Assembly: GCA_023663945.1 (NCBI GenBank)
Contig: JAMPGL010000011.1
Location: forward strand, 1 to 64,000
Length of the DNA stretch: 64,000 nt
DNA from: Lachnospiraceae bacterium
Lineage (GTDB): Bacteria > Bacillota > Clostridia > Lachnospirales > Lachnospiraceae
Direction of reading: 5' to 3'
The translations under genes and the position numbers were made by a program. The notes under the pieces were generated by a model. The model saw nothing but the letters and a program-made list of their open reading frames with translations, was not told where the DNA came from and ran no database searches. Positions within the stretch are counted from its first letter, which is position 1; every line of letters starts with the position of its first letter. Below, piece after piece: positions 51,555 to 61,108 of this stretch.

Positions 51555-52282
51555 AAATGCTTCTGATTGAACTTCAAAAAGAAAAACGAACCGGAATTGT
51601 CCCGCTCATGCCTGCCGTTGGGATTTTGGGCGCTCTGTATGCCCTTGTAAATTTTCGCGTGCGGAAGGAGACGCTTCTTGACCTGCCGTTACCTCCCATG
51701 GATATCCTGCTCACTCAGCTGTACGGAATGATCATGATTCTGAACCTGTTCGGCGTCATCGTCACTGCCTGTATGCTTTACAATATAGAATTTCAAGGAA
51801 ACGCCGTCAAAAAAATGTGCCTGCTTCCCGTAAAGATTTCCGCCGTATACCTTTGCAAGTTCTTTCTTTTGACGGTGATGCTTTTGCTTGCTGTCTGCAT
51901 CCAAAATCTTGCCCTTGCAGGAATCGGCATGACAGATTTACCGCCGGATGCCTTTCATCCCCAAATGCTGACCGCTTTTGCCGGATATTCCTTCCTGACA
52001 TCCATGCCCGTATTGTCCTTTATGATTTTAATTTCTTCCCTGTTTGAAAATCTATGGGTGCCTCTGGGGATTGGCGTGACAGGCTTTTTAAGCGGTATGG
52101 CACTGGCAGTATCCGATTTTGCACTGTTTACGCTTCATCCCTTTGTCATTATGCTGAAGCCCGCCGTTTCCATGCGTGCACAGCCAGACATTTCCCTGAT
52201 TATCTTGTCCTTGATTGAAACATGCATTTTCCTCTGCGCCGGGCTATGGCGTTCAAAAAAAATATACTATGAAATGTTATAA
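51551..52282 (+). CDS. ABC-2 type permease (LanE/MutE-like)
   Basis: 243 residues with six membrane helices starting MLLIELQKEKRTGIVPLMPA. The opening LIELQKEKR and overall layout match permeases of lantibiotic immunity exporters. It shares ATGA with the ATPase gene, so translation is coupled, and pairs with the next permease as a heterodimer. Confidence 0.85.
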   Translation: MKMLLIELQKEKRTGIVPLMPAVGILGALYALVNFRVRKETLLDLPLPPMDILLTQLYGMIMILNLFGVIVTACMLYNIEFQGNAVKKMCLLPVKISAVYLCKFFLLTVMLLLAVCIQNLALAGIGMTDLPPDAFHPQMLTAFAGYSFLTSMPVLSFMILISSLFENLWVPLGIGVTGFLSGMALAVSDFALFTLHPFVIMLKPAVSMRAQPDISLIILSLIETCIFLCAGLWRSKKIYYEML

Positions 52283-52299
52283 ATAGGAGGCAAAGAACT

Positions 52300-53064
52300 A
52301 TGAACTTTTTTGAATTGCTTAAGATTGAATTTCTCAAAATAAAACGAAGCAGACTGATTCCATTAATTTCCACTGCTCCTCTGCTGGTCGTTTCGTCCGG
52401 CGTTGCAAGCCTGCATAAGTACCTTACCCCGGAATATACCAATGCGTGGGCGGCTATGTTTATTCAAAGCGCGCTGGTCTATTCTTACTACTTACTTCCC
52501 TTCAGCGCTATTATCGTCTGCGTGCTGATTGCCGGACGGGAAACACAGCATAACGGAATCTTAAAGATGCTGGCTCTGCCGGTGGACAGACATGCTCTTT
52601 CCGCAGCAAAATTTTGTGTGCTGTTATTTTGTTTATGGATAGAAGTGATGCTGTTTCTTGTCGTATTTGTAATCGCAGGGCTTATCGCTGTTAAAAACGC
52701 CGGAGTTACGGAAACACTTCCAATTGGATATCTGATAAGCTGGTGCATAAAGTTATTTCTCAGTATGCTTCCCGGTACGGCAGTGATGTGGGCTGTCACC
52801 CTGCTGTGCGGGAGGCACCTGCTGTCCGCAGGATTGAATCTGCTCCTTGTTATCCCCGGCGTATTAGTTGCAAACACACCGCTTTGGGTCGTTTATCCAT
52901 ACTGCTACAGCGGTTATCTGGTCTCCTGCTCCCTGCATGACTTCACCGCAGGCGGTGCAAGCAGGGAGTTTTCGCTGTTTCCGTTTTTGCCCTGCGCTGT
53001 TTTGATTTTTGTGTTGGGAATTTTTATTGCAGCATTCTGTTTTGGGAAAAAGGAAATGCGGTGA
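52300..53064 (+). CDS. ABC-2 type permease (LanG/MutG-like)
   Basis: 254 residues, TAGGAGGCAAAGAACT before the ATG. Six membrane helices; the start LLKIEFLKIKRSRLIPLIST is typical of MutG-like permeases. Third and last gene of the exporter operon; its stop codon lies inside a perfect 20-bp palindrome that acts as terminator. Confidence 0.85.
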   Translation: MNFFELLKIEFLKIKRSRLIPLISTAPLLVVSSGVASLHKYLTPEYTNAWAAMFIQSALVYSYYLLPFSAIIVCVLIAGRETQHNGILKMLALPVDRHALSAAKFCVLLFCLWIEVMLFLVVFVIAGLIAVKNAGVTETLPIGYLISWCIKLFLSMLPGTAVMWAVTLLCGRHLLSAGLNLLLVIPGVLVANTPLWVVYPYCYSGYLVSCSLHDFTAGGASREFSLFPFLPCAVLIFVLGIFIAAFCFGKKEMR

Positions 53065-53076
53065 AATTTCACCGCA
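53057..53076. terminator. Perfect palindromic terminator after the exporter operon
   Basis: TGCGGTGAAA and TTTCACCGCA are exact inverse complements, followed on the plus strand by CCTTTCCTT. It separates the exporter from the convergent DUF3368 gene and could act in both directions. Confidence 0.7.
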
Positions 53077-53095
53077 CCTTTCCTTAAATTGATTT

Positions 53096-53602
53096 CTAAT
53101 ATCGAACGTCCAAGCCGACATGAGCCATTACAGTATTACAAATATTTTTCCCTAGCCTAATTTCATTTTTGAGCATTGCATCTATACATTCCTTAACGCC
53201 TGCAGCCTGAATGATTCCTTTATCATAAGCAAGCATTAAAATACCTGCCGTACCAATATGCCTAACCTTAAGCTGTTTTGCAACGCTCCTTCCTTTCTGT
53301 TCATCGATCAGCAGGAGATCCGCTTTCTGCTCATCATACATAATAAGTGCTTCGCTCTCCCCCTCATCCAAACCAGTAACAAAACGAAGGACTTCCACTG
53401 ACCTTGCATTTTCGACTGCCACAACTGACAAATAATCCGCATTTTTAATTATTTCTGCCTCTTTTATATATGCAGGATTCTCTGTAAGCTCTCTATAAAC
53501 AGCCTGTGGCATCAAAACTGTCTTATACAGCTTCTGCAGCAATTCCAGCTGTTTTCCTTTCAGCAGTGAAATGATTGGCGTTGTATCCGAAATAACTATC
53601 AT
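53096..53602 (-). CDS. DUF3368 PIN-like putative toxin
   Basis: 168 residues. MIVISDTTPIISLLKGKQLE with the first Asp, then GLDEGESEALIMYDEQKADL and LLIDEQKGRSVAKQLKVRHI show the DUF3368 variant of the PIN fold. Its start overlaps the UPF0175 gene stop by four bases. This pairing is a widespread putative toxin-antitoxin module. Confidence 0.87.
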   Translation of the reverse strand: MIVISDTTPIISLLKGKQLELLQKLYKTVLMPQAVYRELTENPAYIKEAEIIKNADYLSVVAVENARSVEVLRFVTGLDEGESEALIMYDEQKADLLLIDEQKGRSVAKQLKVRHIGTAGILMLAYDKGIIQAAGVKECIDAMLKNEIRLGKNICNTVMAHVGLDVRY

Positions 53603-53874
53603 GCCATCACTTCCTTCAAATAATTAACCATTTCAAGCTCCTCTTCAAGTTCCTCTTCTGACATCTCAATGTAAGATAATCCCATTTTGCCATATAAGGT
53701 GATCAGATCCATTTTGAAAATCCCAAGAATTTCAGCAGCTCTTCCATGGGAAATTGTTCCTTGCTGTATATAAGGATACAATATCATGGCGTTGATCTTA
53801 AGCTGTTCCTCTTTATTGGATGTCACAGCATATGTTATCATTTCATCAGGCATTTCCATACTTACCACTGCCAT
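53599..53874 (-). CDS. UPF0175 family putative antitoxin
   Basis: 91 residues from the ATG with AAAAGGAGTGGTGAGG upstream. The helix-turn-helix like stretch QQGTISHGRAAEILGIFKMD and LITLYGKMGLSYIEMSEEEL match UPF0175, a small DNA-binding-type partner of DUF3368 PIN proteins. The ~90 bp upstream are very AT-rich with repeated AATATTATTTA units. Confidence 0.85.
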   Translation of the reverse strand: MAVVSMEMPDEMITYAVTSNKEEQLKINAMILYPYIQQGTISHGRAAEILGIFKMDLITLYGKMGLSYIEMSEEELEEELEMVNYLKEVMA

Positions 53875-53963
53875 CCTCACCACTCCTTTTCCGTCTTTCT
53901 TATACAGGCTCCTATAAATATTATTTAAATATTATTTATATATTATTCACACCCTATTTTCTC

Positions 53964-55370
53964 TTATTCCTTCCCATCCCAGCAATAGGTGCACAGCTTA
54001 TCCTTATCAATCCCCACGGACTCTATCATATCATCCAGCCTGTGATACCGGAGAGACGTAAAATTAAGCTGAACGCCGATCCGTTTAACCATCTCCTGAT
54101 ATTCCGGCGTTTCCGGATTGGAGTAGGCGCTTAGATTTACATTCTTCCCTTCCCCCTCCATCTCTTTAATGATTCGTCTGGTGATTAAATCCATTTCCGA
54201 AGAGGAGCGGGAGAAGTTCAAATATTTGCATCCGTACAAAAGGGGCGGGCACGCCGGACGGATGTGTACCTCCTTAGCGCCGCTCTGATAGAGAAACTCC
54301 GTGGTTTCCCGAAGCTGTGTTCCCCGCACGATGGAATCGTCAATGAGGAGAAGGCTCTTATTCTGTATTAAATCATGAACCGGCAGAAGCTTCATCTTAG
54401 CGATAAGATTTCTCTTGCTCTGAATGGTAGGCATAAAAGACCTGGGCCACGTAGGCGTATATTTGATAAAGGGTCTTGAAAAAGGAATCCCCGACTCATT
54501 GGAATATCCCACCGCATGAGCGATGCCGGAATCCGGAACTCCCGCCACATTATCCGGCTTTGCGTCGTCCCTTCTCGCCAAAAGGGCTCCGCAGTTATAG
54601 CGCATCTTTTCCACGCTGATTCCCTCATAGGACGAAGAGGGATAACCGTAATAAATCCAAAGAAAGGTACATATTTTCATCTTGCTTCCCGGTTTAACCA
54701 GTGTGCGCACCTCTTCCGGCGTGATAATCGCCACTTCTCCCGGACCTAACTCCCTCTCCTCCATATATCCCAGATTTAAATAAGCAAAGCTCTCAAAGGA
54801 TATGCAATAACCGTCTTCCTTTTTGCCGATTGCCACCGGCGTTCTCCCCATCTTATCCCTTGCCGCATAAATCCCTTTCGGAGTGAGAAGCGCCAAGGTC
54901 AGAGACCCGTCAATCAATTCCTGAGCGTATGTAATCCCCTCAATCAGATTATCCTTCTGGTTAATAATCGCCGCCACCAGCTCCGTAGCATTAATATCTC
55001 CGCCGCTCATTTCCAAAAAGTGAGCATGCCCCAAGGTAAAAATCTTCTGGACAATCTCGTCCACATTGTTAATCTTGCCCACCGTCATAATGGCATAAGT
55101 GCCGTGATGGGAACGCACCAAAAGAGGCTGAGGTTCATAATCGGAAATACATCCGATTCCCATATTTCCGTGCATCTCATTGACATCCTTGTCAAACTTT
55201 GTCCGGAAAGGCGAATTTTCAATATTATGTATCGCCCGGTCAAACCCGTATTCTTTACTGTAGACTGCCATTCCGGCTCTTCTTGTCCCTAAATGCGAAT
55301 GATAGTCCGTGCCAAAAAATAAATCAAATACACAGTCCTTTTTTAAAGCTGCTCCAAAAAAACCACCCAA
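53964..55370 (-). CDS. PurF homologue lacking the glutaminase nucleophile
   Basis: 468 residues if translation starts at the TTG that follows GGAGGAATTAATT; an ATG five codons earlier lacks any ribosome binding site. The C-terminal phosphoribosyltransferase half is good (PRPP loop LLIDDSIVRGTQLRET). Four Cys match the iron-sulphur ligands of B. subtilis PurF: ICTFLWIYY, YGCKYLNFS and LCTYC. The N-terminal glutaminase half is degenerate: the first residues are MGGFFGAAL where PurF has Cys-Gly-x-Phe-Gly after its propeptide, and RYST is missing. It lies in a pur operon. It may use ammonia, another donor, or be regulatory. Confidence 0.82.
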   Translation of the reverse strand: MGGFFGAALKKDCVFDLFFGTDYHSHLGTRRAGMAVYSKEYGFDRAIHNIENSPFRTKFDKDVNEMHGNMGIGCISDYEPQPLLVRSHHGTYAIMTVGKINNVDEIVQKIFTLGHAHFLEMSGGDINATELVAAIINQKDNLIEGITYAQELIDGSLTLALLTPKGIYAARDKMGRTPVAIGKKEDGYCISFESFAYLNLGYMEERELGPGEVAIITPEEVRTLVKPGSKMKICTFLWIYYGYPSSSYEGISVEKMRYNCGALLARRDDAKPDNVAGVPDSGIAHAVGYSNESGIPFSRPFIKYTPTWPRSFMPTIQSKRNLIAKMKLLPVHDLIQNKSLLLIDDSIVRGTQLRETTEFLYQSGAKEVHIRPACPPLLYGCKYLNFSRSSSEMDLITRRIIKEMEGEGKNVNLSAYSNPETPEYQEMVKRIGVQLNFTSLRYHRLDDMIESVGIDKDKLCTYCWDGKE

Positions 55371-55438
55371 AATTAATTCCTCCATTTAATAGGCATAACG
55401 CACTGTTTCATAGCCGCCTGCCGAAAACTGTTAAACCC

Positions 55439-56890
55439 CTATACATTAATCTCCGCTTTTACCCCCAGCAGTTCTTCATTTTCCTGAAGAATCGGCTGTA
55501 TAACCTTTGAAAGAAAGCTCTCTACCTGCTCCTTTGACCGCCCTGTGTATCTGGACGGCTCCATGGTCTTTTTCAGGTCATCCAGCGTCATGTTAAACGC
55601 CGGATCCTCCGCAATCAATTCCAAAAGATTGTTTTCTTTTCCTTCCTCCTTTACATTTTTACCGGCTTTCATGGAAAGTTCCCGGATTTTCTCATGTAAC
55701 TCCTGTCTGTTGCCCCCCATCTTCACTGCGTCCATCATAATATTTTCCGTTGCCATAAACGGAAGCTCGCTCAGCATATGCTTTTCAATCACTTTGGGAT
55801 ACACTACCAGCCCGTCCACCACATTCAGGCACAAATCCAAAATTCCGTCAACGGCAAGAAAGCCTTCCGGGATGGAAAGCCTCTTATTCGCCGAATCGTC
55901 CAAGGTTCTCTCAAACCACTGAGTTGCCGAGGTAATCGCCGGATTTAAGGCGTCAATCATGACATATCTGGAAAGGGACGCAATCCGCTCACTTCTCATG
56001 GGATTCCGTTTGTACGCCATAGCCGAAGAGCCAATCTGGCTTTTCTCAAAAGGCTCCTCCACTTCCTTAAGATGCTGTAACAGCCGAATGTCATTGGACA
56101 TTTTGTGGGCGCTTGCCGCAATCCCCGCAAGCACGTTTGCCACCCGTGTATCCACTTTGCGGGAATAAGTCTGTCCGGACACCGGACAGCACTCCTTAAA
56201 GCCCATCTTTTTTGCAATCATAGGGTCAATCTTATCAATGGTCTCCTGATCGCCGTCAAACAGCTCCAAAAAGGACGCCTGTGTTCCGGTCGTTCCTTTC
56301 GAGCCAAGCAGCTTCATGCCGGAAAGCACATGGTCAAGATCCTCCAAATCCAAGCAGAACTCCTGCATCCAAAGAGCAGCGCGCTTCCCTACCGTAGTAG
56401 GCTGGGCGGGCTGAAAATGCGTGAATGCAAGGGTCGGCTGGGCTTTATACTTATCCGCAAAATCCGAAAGCTCCTTTAAAACATTGACCAGCTTCTTTTT
56501 AACCAGCCCTAATGCCTTCGTCATCACAATAATGTCCGTGTTATCACCCACATAACAGCTTGTAGCGCCTAGGTGGATAATGCCCGCCGCCTTGGGACAC
56601 TGCTGCCCGTAAGCATACACATGACTCATCACATCGTGGCGCACTTCCTTTTCCCGTGCTTTTGCCACATCATAATTAATATCCTCGGCATGTTCACGGA
56701 GCTCCTCAATCTGCTCCATGGTGATTACCGGCTTCCCATTCTGGGAAAGCCCCAGCTCCATCTCCGTCTCTGCAAGCGCAATCCAAAGCTTTCTCCATGT
56801 TTTAAACTTCATATCCGGCGAAAAAATATACTGCATCTCTTTACTTGCATAACGCTCCGACAATGGGCTTACATATTTATCTGTACTCAT
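55439..56890 (-). CDS. purB: Adenylosuccinate lyase
   Basis: 483 residues. The fumarase/ASL superfamily signature GSSAMAYKRNPMRSERI, the tract HLGATSCYVGDNTDIIVMTK and TRVANVLAGIAASAHKMSND are clear. PurB removes fumarate at two steps of purine synthesis (SAICAR to AICAR; adenylosuccinate to AMP). It follows purC closely, with CAGGGAGAATTTAATT before the ATG, and the PurF homologue follows. Confidence 0.95.
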   Translation of the reverse strand: MSTDKYVSPLSERYASKEMQYIFSPDMKFKTWRKLWIALAETEMELGLSQNGKPVITMEQIEELREHAEDINYDVAKAREKEVRHDVMSHVYAYGQQCPKAAGIIHLGATSCYVGDNTDIIVMTKALGLVKKKLVNVLKELSDFADKYKAQPTLAFTHFQPAQPTTVGKRAALWMQEFCLDLEDLDHVLSGMKLLGSKGTTGTQASFLELFDGDQETIDKIDPMIAKKMGFKECCPVSGQTYSRKVDTRVANVLAGIAASAHKMSNDIRLLQHLKEVEEPFEKSQIGSSAMAYKRNPMRSERIASLSRYVMIDALNPAITSATQWFERTLDDSANKRLSIPEGFLAVDGILDLCLNVVDGLVVYPKVIEKHMLSELPFMATENIMMDAVKMGGNRQELHEKIRELSMKAGKNVKEEGKENNLLELIAEDPAFNMTLDDLKKTMEPSRYTGRSKEQVESFLSKVIQPILQENEELLGVKAEINV

Positions 56891-56907
56891 AATTAAATTC
56901 TCCCTGA

Positions 56908-57615
56908 TTACGCCAAACCCAAGCGTTTAAACACTTCGTTGTATGCTTCTTCCACATTCCCAAGGTCTCTGCGGAAACGGTCCTTGTCCAGTTTCTCATT
57001 GGTATTTACATCCCACAGACGGCAGGTGTCCGGCGATGTCTCATCCGCAAGCAGAATCTCTCCGTGGAAGCGTCCAAATTCAATTTTAAAGTCAATCAAT
57101 TTTATATCCGCTTGAAGGAAGTATGCCTTTAAAACCTCATTCACCTTAAACGCATATTTCTTGATTGTCTCAATCTCCTCCCAGTCTGCCAGTCCAAGCG
57201 CAACCGCAAAATAGCTGTTGATCAGCGGATCGCCCAGCTCGTCATTTTTGTAGCTGAATTCAATGGTAGGCTCTTTAAAAGGAGTTCCCTCCGGAACGCC
57301 CAGACGCTTGGAAAAGCTCCCCGCCGCAACATTGCGGATGATTACCTCAAGAGGAACGATCTCCACCTTCTTTACGGCTGTCTCCCTGTCGCTCAGCTCT
57401 TCGATCAAATGTGTAGGAACCCCTTCCTTTTCAAGGAGCTTAAAAACGTGATTGGTCATGCGGTTATTAATCACGCCCTTTCCCACAATCGTTCCTTTCT
57501 TTTCTCCGTTAAATGCCGTTGCATCGTCCTTATAGTCTACAATGACTACGTCCGGATCGTCCGTTGCAAATACTTTTTTGGCTTTTCCCTCATAAATCTG
57601 CTCCAATTTTTTCAT
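56908..57615 (-). CDS. purC: SAICAR synthetase
   Basis: 235 residues from the ATG with GAAGGAGGAAAC; a longer frame upstream is rejected because it passes through this site. [40 protein letters not shown] and [20 protein letters not shown], then SPDTCRLWD, are hallmark PurC motifs. It joins aspartate to CAIR with ATP. First gene of purC-purB-PurF homologue. Confidence 0.96.
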   Translation of the reverse strand: MKKLEQIYEGKAKKVFATDDPDVVIVDYKDDATAFNGEKKGTIVGKGVINNRMTNHVFKLLEKEGVPTHLIEELSDRETAVKKVEIVPLEVIIRNVAAGSFSKRLGVPEGTPFKEPTIEFSYKNDELGDPLINSYFAVALGLADWEEIETIKKYAFKVNEVLKAYFLQADIKLIDFKIEFGRFHGEILLADETSPDTCRLWDVNTNEKLDKDRFRRDLGNVEEAYNEVFKRLGLA

Positions 57616-57731
57616 GTTTCCTCCTTCTGCCGTCCTGCGGCTGTAAAACTTATTTATTAATCTTGCAGAAATAATCTGCATGAAAATCTGAAAGATGCAG
57701 ACAAAAACCCCAAATGCAAAACTGCATACAC

Positions 57732-58919
57732 TCACCCAGCCTCCGAATTTGCATACTGCGCCACAATCCCCAGCACCTCTTTCGCATATTCCGGGTACTT
57801 ATCTACCAAATCCTTAATTTCCGCCTGCGCATTTCCGGCAATCACTTCCCGGTTATAATCCATCCGTTTTCTAAGGGACTGCCTGCGGATGATCAGATTA
57901 TGCCGGACTTCCACCATTTCCTTTTTATTTAGGATTGCCTGTGTCTGATGAAGCCATATCATAGGGTCTTTCACCTGATACCGCCGCAGCACATGCAGAA
58001 GCTCCTTCTGGCAGAGGTCTAACTCCCGCTCCGCATCCTGATATTTCTGCCGTTCTTCCTTTTCTTCTATATATTGCTGCCAGCTTTTCCCAAGCTCTCC
58101 GGCGCTTGAAACATTGTATTTCATATAGAGATAGTCCAAAAGATGGGTATTATTCACATAGCGGATTTTAACCGTATTTTGAAGCCGGATAATCCTTCCA
58201 ATCCCGTTTTCAACCTGTGCAAGCTCCCGCACTCCGTCATTGTGCTTGATAAAGATTACCGTGATTACCGCCGCCCCTACCGCCGCCGCAGCCAGATACC
58301 CCAGCTTGGTATTCAACCGGAAGCCGAACTGTAATATCAGCAGGATTAAGATACATGCCACCAGCGCCGACGTGCACACAATGGTCATAGACCTAGTATC
58401 CTCAATAATTCTCTGCAGCTCTCTTTTCCGGAAAAGATACGCCTGCTTTTCCCCATCCAGCTTCCGAAGGTCGCGCCTTATCAGCTCTTGATATTCCTCC
58501 GCCTGAGTCAGCTTTTCAAGCCCTTCCTGCACTTCCTCCTCCAGACGCTCCATCTGACGGAACTTTTCCTCATCCATATGGTTCTTCCGTTCCCTATAGC
58601 CGGACTGCTGCAGTTCAAGCGCTTCAATCTTTCTGGCGCTGTCCTCCAGCGAAGCCTTTTCTTCGGGCGGAAGAGCCTCGATCTCTTCCATATCCGTCAA
58701 ATAGGACGTTACCATATTATACTCAAATTGAAGGTTTTCCAGTTCTTTGGAGGCCTCTGCAATCTGTTCCAGACACCCTTTTACATACTCACGCCTCTGT
58801 TTTTTGTCCTTAATCTCAAAATCATCCCGGTTATAGACGACTTCGTTCCAGTCTCCGCCTTCATATTCCGGCTCATTTGCCTTTTTCCTTAAACTCAATA
58901 GCTTTTTAATTAAGCCCAT
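57732..58919 (-). CDS. Coiled-coil membrane protein, end of DUF5717/DUF5716 operon
   Basis: 395 residues from the ATG one base after the upstream stop, with GTGGAGGCTTAGG. Residues ~40-180 are strongly charged heptad repeats, interrupted near 190-230 by two membrane helices ([34 protein letters not shown]), then a second coiled-coil region to the end. It should be anchored by a helical hairpin with both coils in the cytoplasm. No family is recognised. Probably a scaffold for the operon's other proteins. Confidence 0.65.
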   Translation of the reverse strand: MGLIKKLLSLRKKANEPEYEGGDWNEVVYNRDDFEIKDKKQRREYVKGCLEQIAEASKELENLQFEYNMVTSYLTDMEEIEALPPEEKASLEDSARKIEALELQQSGYRERKNHMDEEKFRQMERLEEEVQEGLEKLTQAEEYQELIRRDLRKLDGEKQAYLFRKRELQRIIEDTRSMTIVCTSALVACILILLILQFGFRLNTKLGYLAAAAVGAAVITVIFIKHNDGVRELAQVENGIGRIIRLQNTVKIRYVNNTHLLDYLYMKYNVSSAGELGKSWQQYIEEKEERQKYQDAERELDLCQKELLHVLRRYQVKDPMIWLHQTQAILNKKEMVEVRHNLIIRRQSLRKRMDYNREVIAGNAQAEIKDLVDKYPEYAKEVLGIVAQYANSEAG

Positions 58920-58920
58920 C

Positions 58921-59754
58921 CTAAGCCTCCACAAGCTGACGATACTCGTTTTTTAACTGCGCAATAATCTTATCAATTTCTTCGTAGTAGGAAGACACAT
59001 TCCCCTCTTCCTTATAAATCTTAAGCGCCGACAGCATCCGGTTCTCCCTAGATGCTTCAAACTGTCCCCGCGCATCTGTCAGTTTCTTTTCCACAAGCAG
59101 GGACAATTCGTGGTACTCCTCATGCTCCGCAATAAAAGCAATGTACGCCTCGTCATGCAGAAAAAGCCTTTTCGCCGCAAGGAAAGAAACTCCCGACTCT
59201 GTACTTCCCGTCATATCATACGCCCTTTTAAAATACTTTGCCGCCATATCAAATAGAAAGAATCCGGCATAAGCTGTCCCCATATTATGAAAAATGGAAG
59301 GCTGCAGTGCGCTTTCCGTCTCCGGAAGCTCCCTGATAAGGCGGTCGTACTCGTCTATCGCCAGATGGTATCTGTGATTTTTCATCAGGTAGTCCGCCTG
59401 CTTTTTCCGCCTTTCAAAATCGTTCAGCCCGACGCTCCCCTGTAAAACCTCCTCAATCTTTGCCTTTTCCTGCGGTGTGCAGAAATTCACGTAATCTAAG
59501 ATCGTACTGACAAAGATTCCGGGCTGGCAGCCTCTTTGAAACAAGGTGAGAAGCTGGTGACTGAGCTCCGTCAATCCACATTCCCGATCCAGCCACTCCG
59601 CCAGCTCTTTATCCATCACGTCATTATCGATCATAAAGGGATTGCTGGCAAACAGATAACACAGCTCTTCCACGCAATATACATTTACGCACATCCCGTT
59701 AAAATGATACGGCTTCTTAGCATATCTCCCAATGCACAAGATCATTCTGCCCAA
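58921..59754 (-). CDS. Helical-repeat (TPR-like) protein of the DUF5716 operon
   Basis: 277 residues; TTG start with GGGAG seven bases upstream (an ATG three codons on is less well placed). N-terminal part MILCIGRYAKKPYHF has several Cys; the middle YHLAIDEYDRLIRELPETES ... PSIFHNMGTAYAGFFLFDMA, then AAKYFKRAYDMTG, is a clear pair of TPR-type helical hairpins. Function unknown; TPR segments mediate protein binding. Placed between DUF5716 and the coiled-coil protein with only one base before the latter. Confidence 0.7.
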   Translation of the reverse strand: MGRMILCIGRYAKKPYHFNGMCVNVYCVEELCYLFASNPFMIDNDVMDKELAEWLDRECGLTELSHQLLTLFQRGCQPGIFVSTILDYVNFCTPQEKAKIEEVLQGSVGLNDFERRKKQADYLMKNHRYHLAIDEYDRLIRELPETESALQPSIFHNMGTAYAGFFLFDMAAKYFKRAYDMTGSTESGVSFLAAKRLFLHDEAYIAFIAEHEEYHELSLLVEKKLTDARGQFEASRENRMLSALKIYKEEGNVSSYYEEIDKIIAQLKNEYRQLVEA

Positions 59755-59772
59755 ACCAAACGCTCCCTTCCG

Positions 59773-61089
59773 CTATACCTGTATGGTTGAAGACCATGCT
59801 TTTCCGCTTGTAGGAAACAGCTCCCCAAATCCACGGTCCTCAATGGTAACCGACGCTTGATTTACATCGGTCATTTCAATATGAATATTAAGCCGGGTGG
59901 CTCCCCTCGGGCGGTCCGGAATCCCCGGAAGATGCACCTGCCGGTCAATCACGCCGCTTCCTGTCAAGGGCGTAATCAAGAAATCCACCGTATTTCCGCT
60001 TTCCAAAATAACATCAAAGTCTGCCGCCGCCTCGTACCAGTTGGTTCCGGCATCTAAAATAGCATAGTACGAGTCTTCTCCCCTCCGCAAAGCCTTGATT
60101 CCAATGTTGGATTTCAGCTTGTCCGCTCCTAAGTATACGTGCTTTTTCCACTCTTCACTGGGGTTTAGCCTCTCCGCCATCGCATAGCAGGCGCCTTTGC
60201 TGTACAGATTGTTACCCTGAAACACTCTTCTGTTTTTGCACAGGATTTTCAGGGATTCTTTTGCCCAGTCCTCCTTAAAGCCGTCTCCTAACAGAAACAC
60301 CGTGGAAACCATTCCGTCCCCAAAAGCCTCCTGCACGGTATGGGTGAACAAAAGATCCAGCTCCTGCTTCTGCCGTTCCCGTTCCTGTTCATTCTCTGAC
60401 CACACCCGCCGCATAATGTCGGGAAATTCCTCCTGCCCGATCAGCACCACCATAGGAGATGTCCTTTGATTGCATTCTAACCGCAGCATTCTTAAATTTG
60501 TATTATATTCAAAGATTACCACATCATTCTTCCGCAGTTCCTCATCCTGATGCAGCGTGTAGGCATAAAAGCTTTCCAAATGATTTTGGAAGCAGATATT
60601 TGTTGTTTTCAGCTGCAGCCCCGCCGCCACTCTGGAAAGCACATCCACCAGCCGGGGCGTCAGCTCTTCCACGGTGAACATAAGCGCATCCACCTGATAC
60701 AGGGATAAACGGATATTTAAAAGGGAAAGGCTTCTCTTTACAAACAGGGTAAGAAGCGCCGCCGGGTCGAACGCCTCCCCTTCCACGATCACATCTTCTC
60801 CCCGCTGTGCAAGCATCAGAAGATCCTCAACCAGAATCCCCTCCTCTTCCTTAGCAAATTTGACCGCTTCCCTTCCGTAATACCACTGTCCCACTCCGGC
60901 TCTCTTACACAGCACGGTGGGAATATTGTACTGTTCTGTCCCTGTCACCGCGGAAACCGTCTCCGGAACTGGCTGTAATTCATCGGTACCGCAATAACTG
61001 ATCTGTGCAAATTGATGTCCCAGATCGTATCCAAGTATAATCCCTTTTCCGGATTTTTTGCTATTTCCATCCCTTTGACTCTGAAACAT
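59773..61089 (-). CDS. DUF5716 family, actin/Hsp70-like ATPase fold
   Basis: 438 residues. The N-terminus GIILGYDLGHQFAQISYCG resembles the phosphate-1 loop of the actin/Hsp70 superfamily; VDALMFTVEELTPRLVDVLS and the later STVFLLGDGFKEDWAKESLK (adenosine-loop-like G-D-G in place of GGx) support this. The C-terminal ~110 residues are beta-rich (YAILDAGTNWYEAAADFDVI, HIEMTDVNQASVTIEDRGFG), like an Hsp70 substrate-binding domain. DUF5716 assignment is from memory. It follows the DUF5717 gene by ~19 bp. Confidence 0.72.
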   Translation of the reverse strand: MFQSQRDGNSKKSGKGIILGYDLGHQFAQISYCGTDELQPVPETVSAVTGTEQYNIPTVLCKRAGVGQWYYGREAVKFAKEEEGILVEDLLMLAQRGEDVIVEGEAFDPAALLTLFVKRSLSLLNIRLSLYQVDALMFTVEELTPRLVDVLSRVAAGLQLKTTNICFQNHLESFYAYTLHQDEELRKNDVVIFEYNTNLRMLRLECNQRTSPMVVLIGQEEFPDIMRRVWSENEQERERQKQELDLLFTHTVQEAFGDGMVSTVFLLGDGFKEDWAKESLKILCKNRRVFQGNNLYSKGACYAMAERLNPSEEWKKHVYLGADKLKSNIGIKALRRGEDSYYAILDAGTNWYEAAADFDVILESGNTVDFLITPLTGSGVIDRQVHLPGIPDRPRGATRLNIHIEMTDVNQASVTIEDRGFGELFPTSGKAWSSTIQV

Positions 61090-61108
61090 ATCCTCCGTCC
61101 ATGCCCTT

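Noticed and set aside
53884-53963. AT-rich AATATTATTTA repeats as a replication origin or att site
   Set aside because: Too short and without DnaA boxes or neighbouring replication genes; simply an AT-rich promoter region.
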